Positions 1-8,257 are shown, counted from the stretch's first letter. The stretch is 64,000 nucleotides of DNA from Tomitella biformata AHU 1821 (GCF_000524475.1 NZ_BAVQ01000023.1:187962-251961); one strand, 5' to 3'. Notes: generated from the sequence alone by a model not told the origin. Numbers and translations: made by a program.

Positions 1-330
1 GTCGCCGCGGCTAGTCCGGCAGTGGTAGTACACGTCGTACTCGCCGGTGTGCAGGTCGGTGAAGGTGTGCGCGGCGCTGGGGTCCTCCGCGCTGAGCTCG
101 ATGCGCCCCTCGGCCAACGGCGCCGGATGCCCGAACACCGCGATCGGCTTCTCCGCGCCCCGCGGATACACCGCCACACGGCACACGTCGCCGTCGGACG
201 CGTGCGGATAGAAAACGCTGACCGTGATGGATTGCGCCGACCCGGCGGCGGTGATCTCGAGTGCTCCGGCGTCGCCCTCGGTCTTCTCCTGCCCGAGGCC
301 GGTCCGGCCCTGCCCTGCTACGAAAGCCAT
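1..330 (-). CDS. hypothetical protein, 3' end beyond window edge
   Basis: A reverse-strand frame opens with ATG at 330 and stays open for 110 codons to the window edge, so the C-terminus is missing. Third codon positions are strongly G/C-rich, as in the neighbouring genes, which argues for a real gene. The visible protein starts MAFVAGQGRTGLGQEK and holds several short beta-like stretches ending in an aromatic run (DVYYHCRT). I do not recognise the family. It lies 16 bp downstream of the MerR-type gene on the same strand and could be co-transcribed with it. No signal peptide or membrane segment is seen. Confidence 0.6.
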   Translation of the reverse strand, partial: MAFVAGQGRTGLGQEKTEGDAGALEITAAGSAQSITVSVFYPHASDGDVCRVAVYPRGAEKPIAVFGHPAPLAEGRIELSAEDPSAAHTFTDLHTGEYDVYYHCRTSRGD

Positions 331-346
331 TACGCCAGTCTAGCCG

Positions 347-1390
347 CTAGGTTGCCGCGGTCGGCATGGCGAGCGTGGTGAGGTCCCCGTGGTCGGCGGA
401 GCGGATCGTGGCCGGCAAAGCGCTCCCGCGCAGGTCCAGGAGCAGGTCCGCGCCGATCGCGCTGGCGACTCCCGGATACAGCGTCGCCATCTCGAAGGAC
501 ACGTCCGCATCGGGCCCGTTCACACTCGCCGGCACCGTTACGCCGTCGATCGCGATCTCGCCCGGCCGGGCCCCCAGCGCGATGACTCCGACCGGGTTCT
601 CCTCCAGCGCGCGGAGCAGGCTGGTCTTCGCGATGACGACGCGGGTGGTCACCTCCGGCAGCGCGTCGAGCATCGCCCGGTAGTCCGGGAACGGCTCCGC
701 CAGCAGTCGGCAGGGGATGTCGTCGCGGCCGGCCAGGATCAGCCGTAGCTCCTGGCGTCCCGCCGCGAGCACCGCCCGTGGGCTGCGGCGAAGCTGAGGC
801 AGGCAGCCGCGCAGATCGTCCGCGTCCACCGTCGCCTCCCAGGTCGTGGCGGCCGGCTCGAGGGTCGCGAGAGTGCGGGTGGCGAGGCGGTATCGGTCCG
901 TGGCGACCAGGGTGACGGCCTCAGGACCGACCACCACGCGCACCCCGTTCAGGACCGCCAGCCCCGGCTCCCGTGTGGTGGCCGTGAGGACCTGCTCGAT
1001 GGCCGCGGCCAGCACTGGACCGCTCAACACCGCCACCGTGGTCCGCGGCTCGCTATCCAATGACGCTGTGATGACGGCGGCCTGCTGCTGGGCCGTCGCG
1101 GCATCGCCGACCACCTTGCGCACATGCTCCTCCACCAGCCGCTGCGCCTCGCCGGGATCGGCCCGCAGGACCGATTCGACGCCGGCGAGGGGCATGCCGA
1201 TCTCCCGCAGCCGCCGCAGGAGGACGGCCCGGTCGAGCTGGCCGGGGTCATAGAAGCGGTAGCCGGAGGAGGCGTCGACCTCCGCGGGGACAAGGACCTG
1301 GGAGTCGGCGTAGAAGCGCAGCGCGCTCGCCGTCAGGCCGCTCTGCTGGGCGAAGGCGCCGATGGACATCAGCTCAGAATTGGTCACCAC
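347..1390 (-). CDS. MerR-family regulator fused to a DNA-polymerase sliding-clamp-like domain
   Basis: 347 residues. Residues about 8-75 are a MerR winged-helix (SIGAFAQQSGLTASALRFY, then GYRFYDPGQLDR), followed by a short helical linker. Residues about 115-340 resemble the second and third domains of the DnaN beta clamp: ALVATDRYRLA-type strand (LVATDRYRLATRTL), FPDYRAML, TRVVIAKTSLLRALE and a C-terminal TTLAMP. The usual MerR effector-binding domain is therefore replaced by a clamp fold. MerR-clamp fusions are, as far as I know, found in actinobacteria but have no settled ligand. It is divergent from the hemerythrin gene across 86 bp, so it probably controls that gene, itself, or both. Start could be the Met at residue 8. 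Confidence 0.85.
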   Translation of the reverse strand: MVTNSELMSIGAFAQQSGLTASALRFYADSQVLVPAEVDASSGYRFYDPGQLDRAVLLRRLREIGMPLAGVESVLRADPGEAQRLVEEHVRKVVGDAATAQQQAAVITASLDSEPRTTVAVLSGPVLAAAIEQVLTATTREPGLAVLNGVRVVVGPEAVTLVATDRYRLATRTLATLEPAATTWEATVDADDLRGCLPQLRRSPRAVLAAGRQELRLILAGRDDIPCRLLAEPFPDYRAMLDALPEVTTRVVIAKTSLLRALEENPVGVIALGARPGEIAIDGVTVPASVNGPDADVSFEMATLYPGVASAIGADLLLDLRGSALPATIRSADHGDLTTLAMPTAAT

Positions 1391-1476
1391 GCAATCATGG
1401 GCCTTCCACCAGGATGAGGGTCAACACATTTAAGTCGGACTACAATCCTCCTATCGTCGACACCCAGGAGCACGCC

Positions 1477-1920
1477 ATGGCCCGCGAGACCCTCAGCAGC
1501 GCCCTCGAACGCGAGCATCAGGAGATCGACGCCGCAATCGAGGCCTATGCCGCCTCGCTCGACCCCGCCGACCTGCGCGCCGCCCTCACCGCCCTACGCC
1601 GGCACATCTACCTCGAGGAGAAGTACCTGTTCCCGCCCCTGCGCGACGGCGGCCTGCTCGGCCCGATCTTCGTGATGCTGCGCGAGCACGGAGAGCTCTG
1701 GGCTGCGATGGCGCTGATCGACGCCCGGCTGGCCGCCGACGAGGACGCGATCGCCGCCTGCCGGGATCTGCTCGCCCGGCTGGCCGCGCACAACGACAAG
1801 GAGGAGCCGATCGTCTATCCGGAGGTCGACAAGATCGCACACGCCGACGCCGTCCTGGAATTGCTCTCCGGTGCGACCATGCCCGACGGCTGGGCGTGCG
1901 AGCGTGCCCCGGCAAACTAG
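1477..1920 (+). CDS. hemerythrin HHE-domain protein
   Basis: 147 residues when started at ATG 1477, which has an AGGAG six bases upstream; a longer in-frame start at 1414 lacks one. The four-helix bundle signature is visible: EREHQEID, RRHIYLEEKYLFPPL, MLREHGELWAAM and HNDKEEPIVYPEVD provide the His/Glu ligands of a di-iron site. Such small cytoplasmic proteins bind oxygen or nitric oxide, or act in redox and iron sensing; the ligand here is not deducible. A TACAAT hexamer at 1441-1446 is a plausible -10 element in the shared, relatively AT-rich promoter region with the divergent MerR-clamp gene. Confidence 0.85.
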   Translation: MARETLSSALEREHQEIDAAIEAYAASLDPADLRAALTALRRHIYLEEKYLFPPLRDGGLLGPIFVMLREHGELWAAMALIDARLAADEDAIAACRDLLARLAAHNDKEEPIVYPEVDKIAHADAVLELLSGATMPDGWACERAPAN

Positions 1921-2000
1921 CCGATCATGACCGAACTCACAAGACCCCCACCTGCAGCGATCCAATCCGACTCCTCTCGTCCACCATGAGGCCCCGGGGA

Positions 2001-2040
2001 GTTTGCCTGCCGTTCACCTTCTGCTGTGAGTGTGTTCCAC
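2001..2040 (+). promoter_or_regulatory. PHO-box-like direct repeats upstream of the Na/Pi transporter
   Basis: GTTTGCC (2001-2007), GTTCACC (2012-2018), GCTGTGA (2023-2029, weak) and GTTCCAC (2034-2040) sit at an exact 11-bp period. Direct GTTCACC-like repeats spaced by 4 bp are the binding pattern of actinobacterial PhoP/RegX3 phosphate-starvation regulators. Location just before a phosphate transporter gene fits; binding is inferred. Confidence 0.6.
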
Positions 2041-2049
2041 AGACACTCT

Positions 2050-3249
2050 ATGACGACAAAACCACTGATCGCCCCGCTCGGCGCTGACGCCGACCACGCC
2101 GCTGCGGCCACGACGGCACCCCCCGCGCAGACCGCCTCGCGGTGGCTGGGCGTCGCGGCGATGCTCTACCTGTTGATCTGCGCCATCGGCGTTATCGGCA
2201 ACGGGTTCAAGGGCCTGGGCGCGGATTCTGCGCAGGGCCTGTTCGACTTTGCGACCAACCCGCTGGTGGGCCTATTCGTCGGTGTCCTGGCCACGGCGAT
2301 CATCCAGTCGTCCACCACCACCACCACCCTGGTCGTCACCGCGGTGGGCTCGGGCGTGATGCCGGTGTCGGTGGCGATTCCGATGATCATGGGCGCCAAC
2401 ATCGGCACCTCGGTCACGAGCACGCTGGCGTCCCTCGGCTTCGTCGGCCGCAAGGACGAGTTCCAGCGGGGCTTCGCCGCCGCGAACGTGCACGACTTCT
2501 TCAACCTGCTCGCCGTGTTCATCCTCCTACCTCTCGAGTTGCTGTTCCATCCCCTCGAGAAGGCGTCCGGCGCGCTGGCGGATCTGGTGTACGGCACCGC
2601 GATGCCCAACCCCGAGAACGCCGACCTCATCGGCATGGCCACCGGCCCGATCACCGACGCCCTCGGCATCAACGGCGCGATGGGCCTGGTCGGGGGAGGC
2701 TTGGTTAGCGCCGTGGCGACGATCGCGCTCGGCATCGCCATGATCTTCCTGGCGATGCGCTACCTCGGCAAGCTGCTGCAGGTGCTCATGGTCGGCAAGG
2801 CCAAGTCTGTGCTGGAGCGCACGGTCGGCGGCAACCCTCTCGTGGCGATGGGCGCCGGCGCCGGCGTGACCGCGGTGGTGCAGTCCTCCTCCGTGACGAC
2901 CTCGATGATGGTGCCGTTCGCGGCCTCCGGCACGCTGACGACCAAGCAGATTTACCCGCTGACGCTGGGCGCGAACGTGGGCACCACGATCACCGCGCTG
3001 CTCGCGGCCTTCGCGGTCACCGGAGCCAACGCCGAGCTCGCCCTGCAGATCGCGTTGGTGCACGTGCTGTTCAACGTCTTCGGCATCATCATCATCTACG
3101 GGCTGCCCTTCCTTCGGATGGTGCCGGTGATCGCCGCCGAGAAGCTGGCGAAGGTCGCCGTGGACCACAAGTCGGTCATCGCCGGCTGGGTGGTGTCGGT
3201 ATTCCTCGTCATCCCCGCTGCCGGGATCTTCATCTCCACGGCGCTCTAA
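2050..3249 (+). CDS. Na+/phosphate cotransporter family membrane protein (NptA/SLC34-like)
   Basis: 399 residues from ATG 2050. The family's two inverted repeats are clear: QSSTTTT with GANIGTSVT in the first half and QSSSVTTS with GANVGTTIT in the second, each embedded in hydrophobic helices. It should import inorganic phosphate driven by sodium. There is no convincing ribosome binding site before 2050; an in-frame GTG at 2026 would lie inside the PHO-box region, so 2050 is preferred, possibly on a leaderless or short-leader transcript. PHO-like repeats upstream predict induction when phosphate is scarce. The next gene downstream carries its own PHO box. Confidence 0.9.
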   Translation: MTTKPLIAPLGADADHAAAATTAPPAQTASRWLGVAAMLYLLICAIGVIGNGFKGLGADSAQGLFDFATNPLVGLFVGVLATAIIQSSTTTTTLVVTAVGSGVMPVSVAIPMIMGANIGTSVTSTLASLGFVGRKDEFQRGFAAANVHDFFNLLAVFILLPLELLFHPLEKASGALADLVYGTAMPNPENADLIGMATGPITDALGINGAMGLVGGGLVSAVATIALGIAMIFLAMRYLGKLLQVLMVGKAKSVLERTVGGNPLVAMGAGAGVTAVVQSSSVTTSMMVPFAASGTLTTKQIYPLTLGANVGTTITALLAAFAVTGANAELALQIALVHVLFNVFGIIIIYGLPFLRMVPVIAAEKLAKVAVDHKSVIAGWVVSVFLVIPAAGIFISTAL

Positions 3250-3268
3250 CTCCTACCCGACACGATTT

Positions 3269-3286
3269 GTTCACCTTCTGTTAACC
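3269..3286 (+). promoter_or_regulatory. PHO box
   Basis: GTTCACC (3269-3275), TTCT, GTTAACC (3280-3286): two 7-bp direct repeats with a 4-bp spacer, a near-ideal actinobacterial PHO box. It lies 38 bp before the start of the small gene at 3325, at the distance expected if it overlaps the -35 region. Confidence 0.65.
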
Positions 3287-3324
3287 TTGGAGCCATTGGC
3301 ACTAGGCCCAGGAGGTCACAAAGC

Positions 3325-3471
3325 ATGGCGAAGCAGCGCTACATCGCACGGGACGACAATGGCCGGATGGCCCTCGCCCACGCCCAGATCGCGATGTTGC
3401 CGCAGGACTGGTCGGGGCTACGCGGCAGTTGGGGAAGCCTGTTCCGCTTCATGAGCGCCGCCTCGGCCTGA
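3325..3471 (+). CDS. small protein of 48 residues, probably phosphate-regulated
   Basis: ATG at 3325 follows a strong Shine-Dalgarno (AGGAGGT, 3310-3316) by eight bases and runs 48 codons to TGA at 3469-3471. Codon third positions are G/C-rich. The peptide begins MAKQRYIARDDNGRM and ends RFMSAASA; it has no membrane segment, signal peptide or Cys. I do not recognise it. A PHO box just upstream and the Na/Pi transporter immediately before it suggest a role in the phosphate-starvation response. It ends 3 bp from the convergent ribokinase gene. Confidence 0.7.
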   Translation: MAKQRYIARDDNGRMALAHAQIAMLPQDWSGLRGSWGSLFRFMSAASA

Positions 3472-3474
3472 GCG

Positions 3475-4335
3475 CTACCGCCACTCCTCGATCTCTACCC
3501 TGCTAGGCGCCGACGCACCCTCGGCCCTCGTCGCCAGCGCCCCCGCCACACATCCGAAGCGCAGCGCCGCCGACGGCTCCCACCCCACCACACCGCCGCC
3601 CTCCGCCCACGCCACCGCTAAGGCCCCGGCGAAGGCGTCCCCGGCCCCCGTCGTGTCCACCACGCGCACTTCCGGAGACGACGCACGAGCGTCGCCGCCC
3701 GGGCCCCGATAGCGCGCGCCGCCCGCGCCGAGCGTCGTCACCACATGCTCGACGGCATGGCTCCCGATCTGCTCCGCCTCGGACTCGTTGACGATGAGCA
3801 GATCCACCCGTTCCAGCAACTCGGTCGGCAACTCACGCGCCGGCGAGGGATTGAGCATGACGAACGCGCCGGCGTCATGCGCCGCCCGCGCGGCCTCGAT
3901 CACGGTGGCCAGCGGAATCTCCAACTGGCACAGCAGTACTGACGCCGAGGCGACGACGCTTCTATCCTGCGCTGTCAGCCCGGCGAACTCCCCGTTGGCC
4001 CCCGGCACCACGATGATCGAGTTCTCCGCCGTGCCATCCACCGTGATCGACGCGATCCCGCTCGCCCCGTCAAGAAGCCGCAGCCCCGTGATGTCGACCC
4101 CGGCCGCGGACAGGGCATCGCTCATGGTCTTGCCGAAGCCGTCTGTGCCCACCGCGCCCAGGAACGCGACGTCGCCGCCCGCCCGCGCCGCCGCGATCGC
4201 CTGATTGGCGCCCTTCCCACCGGGCGCGGTGGCGAATGTCGAGCCCAATACGGTCTCCCCGGGCTCGGGGCGGCGGCCCACGGTGGTGATCAGGTCCATG
4301 TTGGCGCTGCCGACGACGACGATGCGAGGGCTCAT
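3475..4335 (-). CDS. rbsK: ribokinase, PfkB family
   Basis: 286 residues. The N-terminal GSANMDL and GGKGANQA motifs and the C-terminal DTTGAGDAFAGAL anion-hole/catalytic motif (catalytic Asp in GAGDAF) define a PfkB-family sugar kinase; the spacing and GGKGANQA are typical of ribokinase. It would phosphorylate D-ribose to ribose-5-phosphate with ATP in the cytoplasm. It stands alone, without a transporter or LacI regulator nearby, so the exact sugar is inferred from family resemblance. Confidence 0.85.
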   Translation of the reverse strand: MSPRIVVVGSANMDLITTVGRRPEPGETVLGSTFATAPGGKGANQAIAAARAGGDVAFLGAVGTDGFGKTMSDALSAAGVDITGLRLLDGASGIASITVDGTAENSIIVVPGANGEFAGLTAQDRSVVASASVLLCQLEIPLATVIEAARAAHDAGAFVMLNPSPARELPTELLERVDLLIVNESEAEQIGSHAVEHVVTTLGAGGARYRGPGGDARASSPEVRVVDTTGAGDAFAGALAVAWAEGGGVVGWEPSAALRFGCVAGALATRAEGASAPSRVEIEEWR

Positions 4336-4430
4336 GTGCCGATGCTATTCGAGGTCAGCCCGCCGCAGCCGTCCGACCCGTCCTCGGTCGGATCCAGTCG
4401 TCCGCCGGACGCGAGGGATAACATCGCGCT

Positions 4431-5012
4431 ATGACAACGCCGCGCCCCGATGTGACCACCCATGCCGACGGCAAGGACCGCTGCGGCTGGCTCAACGCCG
4501 ACGACGACTACGTGCGCTACCACGATGAGGAGTGGGGCCGGCCGCTCCACGGCGAGCGGGAGATGTTCGAGCAGATCACGCTCGAGGGCTTCCAGGCCGG
4601 GCTGTCCTGGCTGACCATCCTGCGCCGGCGCGATCACTTCCGCGAGGTGTTCCACGACTTCGACCTGGACCGGGTCGCCGCAATGTCCCCCGCCGACGTC
4701 GAACGCCTGCTGCAGGACGCCCGCATCATCCGCCACCGCGGCAAGATCGAGGCCACCATCGTCAACGCCCAACTGGTGCGAGATCTCGACGGCGGCCTCG
4801 ACAAGCTGATGTGGTCCTTCGCGCCCCCAAGCCGCAAGAACCGCCTCCAGCGCCTCAACCAGGTCCCGGCCGTGACGCCGGAGGCCGAGGCGATGAGCCG
4901 GGCGCTGCGCCGGCTCGGATTCAAGTTCGTCGGCCCCACCACGATGTACGCGTTGATGCAATCGACGGGGATGGTCGACGATCACGTGACGCGGTGCTGG
5001 CGCGCCTCCTGA
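4431..5012 (+). CDS. tag: DNA-3-methyladenine glycosylase I
   Basis: 193 residues. The Tag signature is present: RCGW then YHDEEWGRPLHGEREMFEQITLEGFQAGLSW, with the catalytic-pocket Glu in LEGFQAGLSW. The Zn-binding residues are seen as the N-terminal Cys (RCGW) and His (YHDEEWG) and the C-terminal DHVTRCW His and Cys. It excises 3-methyladenine from alkylated DNA in base excision repair. It is divergent from ribokinase and convergent with the next gene; no SOS box was noted upstream. Confidence 0.93.
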   Translation: MTTPRPDVTTHADGKDRCGWLNADDDYVRYHDEEWGRPLHGEREMFEQITLEGFQAGLSWLTILRRRDHFREVFHDFDLDRVAAMSPADVERLLQDARIIRHRGKIEATIVNAQLVRDLDGGLDKLMWSFAPPSRKNRLQRLNQVPAVTPEAEAMSRALRRLGFKFVGPTTMYALMQSTGMVDDHVTRCWRAS

Positions 5013-5096
5013 GCCATCGCTATCCGCCAAGTTCTCCCGGCAGACCACCTGCGGAGAAGCCACGTCGGCTTGCGCAGAGCCGGCGGCGACGGCCGA

Positions 5097-5657
5097 CTAT
5101 CCCACCGACCGGCCGAGGAATGCCGCCAGCCTGTCGAGGGCCGGGGCGCTCTCGGCGATACGTCGCGGCTCCCCGAAGCGTCCCGCCCGATTCTGAGTCG
5201 CCATCTGCACCTGGATGAAGGCCAGCGCGTGCTCGGCCATCTCCTCGGGGATCCGCAGCTCGATACCCGTTGCCTGCCGCAAGTCCCAACCATGGGTGAT
5301 CAGGTCGGTGAGGCGGATCTGTAGCCGCTCCGCACCCGTGGCGGTCCCGAGCGGACCAGGGAACTCGCGCGCGAGCACACCCGGCTCCCCGAACGCCCGC
5401 TGCAGCGCCGCATTCGACTCGCGGTACGCCCCGAGTGGATCCTCGCCCAGGATGTCTACGCCGCGCTCGGGCATGGGCCCACTGGTCAGCATCGCGGTGA
5501 AGACGAGGTTCAGCCCAACGATGTGGTTGACAACGCCCCAGACTGACCATTCGGCGCACGGCGTGGGGCCGGCCCACTGCTCTGGCCGGATTCTTGCGAT
5601 CAGTGCGCCAACTTCCGCGCTCGCGAGCGCGAGATCCTGCGTGGAATCTCTCTCCAT
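5097..5657 (-). CDS. TIGR03086-type metal-binding protein, DinB/mycothiol S-transferase-like
   Basis: 186 residues. The N-terminus has the PTPCAEWSVWGVVNHIVG motif characteristic of TIGR03086 and mycothiol-dependent maleylpyruvate-isomerase-like four-helix bundles; His in VVNHIVG and the later TDLITHGWDLRQATG supply likely metal ligands. The family is numerous in mycothiol-producing actinobacteria, and specific substrates are mostly unknown. It is a single gene with convergent tag on one side and gpx, same strand, on the other. Confidence 0.75.
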   Translation of the reverse strand: MERDSTQDLALASAEVGALIARIRPEQWAGPTPCAEWSVWGVVNHIVGLNLVFTAMLTSGPMPERGVDILGEDPLGAYRESNAALQRAFGEPGVLAREFPGPLGTATGAERLQIRLTDLITHGWDLRQATGIELRIPEEMAEHALAFIQVQMATQNRAGRFGEPRRIAESAPALDRLAAFLGRSVG

Positions 5658-5740
5658 CCGTTCAGGTTACGCGCCAACCTCTTGCCCCTGCCCTGCTTCG
5701 GCAGCATTTTCGCGATCTGCCACAAGCCAGCAATCGCGTG

Positions 5741-6346
5741 CTACTTCGCGAGCTCCGTGTCGATCGCCGAGCGCAACTCTTCGGCATCAGGCATGGTCTG
5801 CGGCGCGAACCGCCCGGCGATGGCGCCATCACGGCCGATAAGGAACTTCTCGAAGTTCCACAGCACGTCCGGGTCCTCCGTCGGGGTGCCGCCGTGGCCG
5901 CGCAGGACCTCGCGGAAGCTATCCTTGTCCGCGACAGCCGGGGCCTGTGCGGTCAGGGCCGCATAAAGCGGGTGCTGCTCCGGGCCGACCACGCTGATCT
6001 TCGACATCACTGGGAAGGTCACCGCGTAGGTGAGCGAGCAGAAGTCGGCGATCTCGGCGTCGGTCCCCGGCTCCTGCCCCATGAAGTCGTTGGCGGGGAA
6101 GCCGAGCACGACGAGGCCGCTGGCGGCCAGCTCCGCGTAGAGCGCCTGCAAGCCCTCGTATTGGGGCGTGAGGCCGCACTTGGAGGCGACGTTGACGACC
6201 AGCACCACCTGCCCGACATAATCCGCCAGGCTCGCGGTCGCGCCATCCATAGTGGTGAACGGGATCGCCTGCACCGCTGTGGGAACGGCGCAGTTGTCGT
6301 CCGCGCACACTGCGGCGTCGGTGTCGCCGACCATCTCGAAGGTCAT
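5741..6346 (-). CDS. glutathione-peroxidase-family thiol peroxidase
   Basis: 201 residues. The peroxidatic Cys lies in NVASKCGLTPQYEGL and the conserved Trp in WNFEKFLIG. The usual FPCNQFGGQEPG segment reads FPANDFMGQEPG, so the resolving-type Cys of that motif is Ala and the catalytic-site Gln is Asp. Without glutathione in actinobacteria the reductant is probably thioredoxin or mycoredoxin. A short N-terminal extension (to about residue 25) with two Cys (VCADDNCAV) is unusual and might supply a resolving thiol. ATG overlaps the stop of the upstream DsbA-family gene by four bases, indicating translational coupling. Confidence 0.85.
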   Translation of the reverse strand: MTFEMVGDTDAAVCADDNCAVPTAVQAIPFTTMDGATASLADYVGQVVLVVNVASKCGLTPQYEGLQALYAELAASGLVVLGFPANDFMGQEPGTDAEIADFCSLTYAVTFPVMSKISVVGPEQHPLYAALTAQAPAVADKDSFREVLRGHGGTPTEDPDVLWNFEKFLIGRDGAIAGRFAPQTMPDAEELRSAIDTELAK

Positions 6347-6996
6347 GGGTTGGTTGTCCTCTCGTCGTGCGCCTGGGTGAGCGCCTGGGCGAATACTGCG
6401 GGGTCTTGGGCGCCGGAGACGGCGTATTTCCCATCGATCACATAGAACGGCACGCCGCGGATCCCGTGGGACTGGGCCTGCGCGATGTCGGCTTGCATGG
6501 CGTCGAGGTGCTCCCCCGCCTTGAGGCTGCGGACCACATCCGCCCGGTCCAGGCCGATCTCCGTGGCCAACTCGGCGAGGTCCCCGATGCGGCCCACATG
6601 GCGGCCCTCGGTGAAGTGAGCCCGCAGCAGCCGCTCCTTCATCTCCGCCTGCCGGCCGAGCGCATGGGCGTAGTGCAGCAGCTGATGGGCCAGGAGCGTG
6701 TTGGCGGGCTGCATCCGCGCATAGTCGAACTCGAGGCCCACTCCGCGGGCGGTCTCCGCGATCCGCTGCTCCATGGCGCGCGCCTCTGCCTCGCTCACGC
6801 CGAACTTCTCCGCCAGGCGCGCGAAGTTTCCGCCGGGCAGGTCTGCCGGCGCATCCGGCGTGAGAATGAAGGACCGATACTCGACGGCGACCGCCACGCC
6901 CGAGTCCGCCACCCCAGCCTCGAACTTGCGCTTGCCGATATAGCAGAAGGGGCAGGCGATATCGGACCAGACTTCGACTGTCATTGCCTCACTCAC
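6343..6996 (-). CDS. DsbA-family oxidoreductase (FrnE-like)
   Basis: 217 residues from GTG 6996, chosen because GGGGAG lies seven bases upstream; a longer ATG start at 7035 has no ribosome site. The N-terminal thioredoxin strand leads to the CPFC redox centre (SDIACPFCYIGKRKFE), an all-helical insertion follows, and the cis-Pro loop appears as RGVPFYVIDGKYAVSGAQ. There is no signal peptide, so it acts in the cytoplasm, like FrnE and related 2-hydroxychromene-isomerase-like enzymes. It forms a two-gene operon with the thiol peroxidase gene. Confidence 0.88.
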   Translation of the reverse strand: MSEAMTVEVWSDIACPFCYIGKRKFEAGVADSGVAVAVEYRSFILTPDAPADLPGGNFARLAEKFGVSEAEARAMEQRIAETARGVGLEFDYARMQPANTLLAHQLLHYAHALGRQAEMKERLLRAHFTEGRHVGRIGDLAELATEIGLDRADVVRSLKAGEHLDAMQADIAQAQSHGIRGVPFYVIDGKYAVSGAQDPAVFAQALTQAHDERTTNP

Positions 6997-7053
6997 CGCG
7001 GTACTCCCCTCTCGTTGCCGGTCCCGCCCGATCATGCCACTGCCCGCGGATAC

Positions 7054-7090
7054 AAAAAACCCCGGCCGGCACGTGCGCCGGACGGGGTTC
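7054..7090 (-). terminator. rho-independent terminator of the tRNA-Ala gene
   Basis: Reading leftwards after the tRNA, a stem of CCCCG and CCGGC pairs with GCCGG and CGGGG around a six-base loop with one internal mismatch, followed by a run of six T (A run 7054-7059 on the plus strand). Confidence 0.75.
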
Positions 7091-7096
7091 TTACTG

Positions 7097-7169
7097 TGGA
7101 GCTGGGGGGAATCGAACCCCCGACCTTCTCATTGCGAACGAGACGCGCTACCAACTGCGCTACAGCCCC
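7097..7169 (-). tRNA. tRNA-Ala (anticodon CGC)
   Basis: The reverse complement folds into a complete cloverleaf of 73 bases. The acceptor GGGGCTG pairs with CAGCTCC and includes the G3-U70 wobble pair, the alanine identity element. The anticodon loop is TTCGCAA, giving CGC, which reads GCG. The T loop is TTCGATT. CCA is not encoded. A terminator follows. Confidence 0.97.
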
Positions 7170-7249
7170 GAGGCGGTCTTTTGGACCGCTGAGAAAACTT
7201 TAGCAGGCTGATCCCCAACTTCCCAATCGGGCCTCTACCTGCAACTTCA

Positions 7250-8257
7250 CTAGCCCGCTGCCCGCGTCTCATGGCTGCGGACCGAGGACTCGTAATGCGG
7301 CAGATGCTCAAATGCCGGGTCCTCGTCATCGGCCTCGAGGACCACCGCGCCATAGCGGCGGGCTTCCCCGGGCACGGTGTGCACAGCACGACGCTCGGCG
7401 ACCGCATCGCGGCGCGAGCGCTGCAGACGGGCGAGGCGGCGCTCCCGGATCTGCTGCTCCATCCGCACCTGCCGACGCATATAGGCCATGTACGAGGCCA
7501 ACAGCAGGCCGAACACCACAGCGCCCCACACGAACAGGGTGCTGAGGATGACGGCCCCGAGGATGCTGATGACGGTCGCGCCAGCCAGCCCCAGCATGGT
7601 CCGCTGGCGGTTGCGGTTGCGGATGGCACGGGCGGCAGCGTCGGCCTCCGGGTCAAATCCACCCCGGCCGACGCGGTGCACCGAGACCTTGGTGGGGACG
7701 TTCGCGCGGATCTCGTCCGCGTCCGTCACAGGCACGTCTTCGGCCGCATCCTCAATCACGTCATCCACCAGCTCGTCAGTCGCATCCTCCGCCACATCGT
7801 CTTCGACAGGCTCGACCACCTCCGCGGTCACATCGTCCGAGACAGCCTCGGCAGCGTCCTCGTCGTCGGCCTCATCGCCAACCACGACGGCGTCGAGCAC
7901 CAGCGTCGCATAGTTCGGGACCTCGTGGGTCTCCGGAGCGTCGAGATCCTCGGACTCGGAGTCCGTTGCTGCACTATCCATCTGAGCCTCCACATGGGCG
8001 GTCTTCGGATCGTTCGAGCTGGGGACGAAGCGTCGGGCCTGCTCCTCTTCTGGGGAGGGCTGCCATTGGGGGTCGCTGAGGTGTCCGGCGGCGGGACCAC
8101 GGCGCACGGGCCGGGGCTTGCCGCCACGGTGCAGCACCCGGGTCTCCTCGGTGGCAGCGCCGGTGCGGCTGACCGGCTTGCGGCTTCCCGAGACCATCGG
8201 AAACAGAACGAGGACCCACCCCGCGACCAGTGCGACCCAGATCAGTGAACTTGGCAC
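7250..8257 (-). CDS. glr: divisome membrane protein, Glp receptor (GLR/SepX-like)
   Basis: 335 residues. A first hydrophobic segment is at about 3-20, then a long acidic low-complexity linker (roughly 90-200, rich in Asp/Glu/Val/Ala), then two adjacent membrane helices at about 225-262, and a basic, arginine-rich tail that turns acidic at the end. This layout and the position downstream of galU, glp and rimJ match the conserved actinobacterial protein called GLR in Corynebacterium and SepX in Streptomyces (Rv0996 in M. tuberculosis), which ties a gephyrin-like Glp to the FtsZ ring. The function is transferred from those homologues. Confidence 0.75.
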   Translation of the reverse strand: MPSSLIWVALVAGWVLVLFPMVSGSRKPVSRTGAATEETRVLHRGGKPRPVRRGPAAGHLSDPQWQPSPEEEQARRFVPSSNDPKTAHVEAQMDSAATDSESEDLDAPETHEVPNYATLVLDAVVVGDEADDEDAAEAVSDDVTAEVVEPVEDDVAEDATDELVDDVIEDAAEDVPVTDADEIRANVPTKVSVHRVGRGGFDPEADAAARAIRNRNRQRTMLGLAGATVISILGAVILSTLFVWGAVVFGLLLASYMAYMRRQVRMEQQIRERRLARLQRSRRDAVAERRAVHTVPGEARRYGAVVLEADDEDPAFEHLPHYESSVRSHETRAAG

